38,037 nt of DNA from positions 1 to 38,037 of IMG/VR virus record IMGVR_UViG_3300041809_003420. The stretch is one strand, 5' to 3'. Origin of the DNA: a virus. A program made the translations under genes and the position numbers. Of this stretch, positions 37,272 to 38,037 are shown piece by piece (the stretch's first letter is position 1; each line of letters begins with the position of its first letter). Under the pieces are notes generated by a model. The model worked only from the letters and a program-made list of their open reading frames with translations, ran no database searches and had not been told where the DNA came from.

Positions 37272-37825
37272 CAGCGCGCGCCTCCACGCTTTATTCCGGA
37301 ATCGGAATTAGGTCGGCGGCTTTCGATGTCGGCCACCATGGCGGCGCTGAGACGGCGGTTCTTGCCGGTGTATTTGCCCATGATGGAGAGCAGCTTTTGG
37401 AGGCCGGCGATCCGGTCCCTGTGCTTCCGGTTGAGGCCTTTGACGTGGGCTCTGATTTCCGTGGCGGTGGCTTTGGCGAGTAGCGGCCGCTTCCCCTCGG
37501 GCGTGGTGATGCGCTGGGGGAGATCTAGACCTTCGAAAAGGACGATCTGGACGGGCTTGGGTCGCGACTTGCGGCGCTCGGCGTTGATGGCACGCACCAG
37601 GTAGCGAGTTATGAGCGTGCCCGTAAACCGTGCCAGCGCCTGCGATTCGGCCATCGACGGATAGTTGCCGTAGAACAGATTGCTGGCGAGGTCGGCCGCA
37701 GACTCGTTGGGATGGAGGATGCAGGCGTTCTCGACAAGCTGCAAAACAAGCTGCAAAATATCGGCTTCTAATTCCGATTCCGCAATTAGTGTGGCGTTTG
37801 AGCCACGGTCTGTAAACGCGGTCAT
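37271..37825 (-). CDS. Hypothetical early-type protein, 184 aa
   Basis: A 184-aa protein starting at ATG 37825 by ATGA overlap with the gene before it. The N-terminal half is helical and acidic (LEADILQLVLQLVENACILH, SMAESQALARFTGTLITRYL); the rest is basic (AERRKSRPKPVQIVLFEGL, GLNRKHRDRIAGLQKLLS). The LQLV repeat comes from a perfect 12-bp tandem duplication (37735-37758). No family is recognised; probably a DNA-related early protein given its charge and context. Confidence 0.62.
   Translation of the reverse strand: MTAFTDRGSNATLIAESELEADILQLVLQLVENACILHPNESAADLASNLFYGNYPSMAESQALARFTGTLITRYLVRAINAERRKSRPKPVQIVLFEGLDLPQRITTPEGKRPLLAKATATEIRAHVKGLNRKHRDRIAGLQKLLSIMGKYTGKNRRLSAAMVADIESRRPNSDSGIKRGGAR
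37735..37758. repeat. Perfect tandem 12-bp repeat
   Basis: CAAGCTGCAAAA occurs twice in a row (37735-37746 and 37747-37758), inside a coding region and in frame, adding four residues. Confidence 0.85.
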
Positions 37826-38037
37826 TGGGTGCTCCCTCGTATCGAGGACAGGATCTTCTGGTGCCATTCACGGACGCGCAATGCGGCGGCGGTGATGCCG
37901 TTACCGGCCCTGGCGTCGCCGGCGTCAACGAGCTGCCTGCTGGCGGCGTCCAGATGGCCCAGGGCGTGTTTCAGGCGGACAGTGGCATTGATCGCGGCAG
38001 GCAATCGCTTCGACGTATAGCGTTTGGTTCTGAGCAT
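37822..38037 (-). CDS. Hypothetical basic helical protein, 71 aa (window edge)
   Basis: A 71-aa basic protein whose ATG is the last codon of the window, so its true start may lie further upstream. It is helical (INATVRLKHALGHLDAASRQ, NGITAAALRVREWHQKILSS) with a basic N-terminus. It overlaps the next gene by ATGA and is the first visible gene of the leftward operon. Function unknown. Confidence 0.58.
   Translation of the reverse strand: MLRTKRYTSKRLPAAINATVRLKHALGHLDAASRQLVDAGDARAGNGITAAALRVREWHQKILSSIRGSTQ

Noticed and set aside
37297-37782. 15-bp perfect inverted repeat at both ends of the 184-aa gene (37297-37311 and 37768-37782)
   Set aside because: Both copies are inside coding sequence, no target duplication or dyad context; one such pair in 38 kb is about what chance would give.
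1-38037. CRISPR array, tRNA genes or a diversity-generating retroelement
   Set aside because: No regular spaced repeats, no tRNA-like fold noticed, and no reverse transcriptase gene in any frame.

Overview
The window is a high-GC phage or prophage region of the P22-like podovirus assembly type, probably from a member of the Acidobacteria (Bryobacterales/Solibacter-like). The host guess is an inference from base composition and from three small 'GGKA...ARW' basic proteins of a kind I associate with that group. I see no tRNA, rRNA, CRISPR array or recognisable att site. Both window edges fall exactly on start codons (integrase at base 1, a 71-aa reverse gene at base 38037), so replication and repressor genes probably lie outside.

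Layout. (1) 1-2078: tyrosine integrase, a small basic GGKA/ARW protein, a LuxR-type HTH protein and a KTSC-domain protein, with several dyads between them. (2) 2166-4852: unknown small genes, then a lysis cassette of four small membrane proteins and a lytic transglycosylase with a signal peptide. (3) 4839-13654: terminase small and large subunits, small genes including two under 60 aa, P22-type portal, a reverse gene, scaffold-position protein, P22-type coat protein and an exported Cys-containing protein. (4) 13733-22515: four tandem genes in the P22 gp4 adaptor position, a gp10-type tail hub, and a 1113-aa modular tail protein. (5) 22518-30181: a reverse D12-class adenine methyltransferase, then genes in the order of P22 gp14, gp7, gp20 and gp16; the last carries a C-terminal ddrB/ParB-like domain typical of polyvalent phage proteins. 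(6) 30199-32905: small structural protein, serine recombinase, and two exported fibre-like proteins joined by ATGA overlaps. (7) 32913-34025: a leftward operon of four small genes under a promoter with a perfect dyad between -35 and -10. (8) 34119-35393: two more GGKA/ARW proteins, a lipoprotein, and a protein holding only the C-terminal DNA-binding part of a serine recombinase. (9) 35544-35820: a 277-bp mini-transposon with 23-bp terminal inverted repeats and 8-bp target duplications, filled by a zinc-ribbon gene. (10) 35849-38037: a leftward early-type operon whose genes overlap by one to four bases, including an HNH endonuclease, a zinc ribbon and an 18-codon mini-ORF.

How it works together. 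The rightward block from lysis to fibres looks like one long late transcript: nearly every junction is abutting or overlapping (GTGA/ATGA). The gene order lysis, terminase, portal, scaffold, coat, gp4, gp10, gp14, gp7, gp20, gp16 is that of P22, so a short-tailed virion that ejects internal proteins is expected. No P22 gp26 needle or gp9 tailspike is recognisable; the modular tail protein and the exported fibre-like proteins are the candidates for host contact. The most unusual points are the fourfold gp4-like array with a 108-bp identical stretch, the polyvalent ejection protein, the zinc-ribbon mini-transposon, and the promoter-proximal dyads in front of the GGKA/ARW genes.
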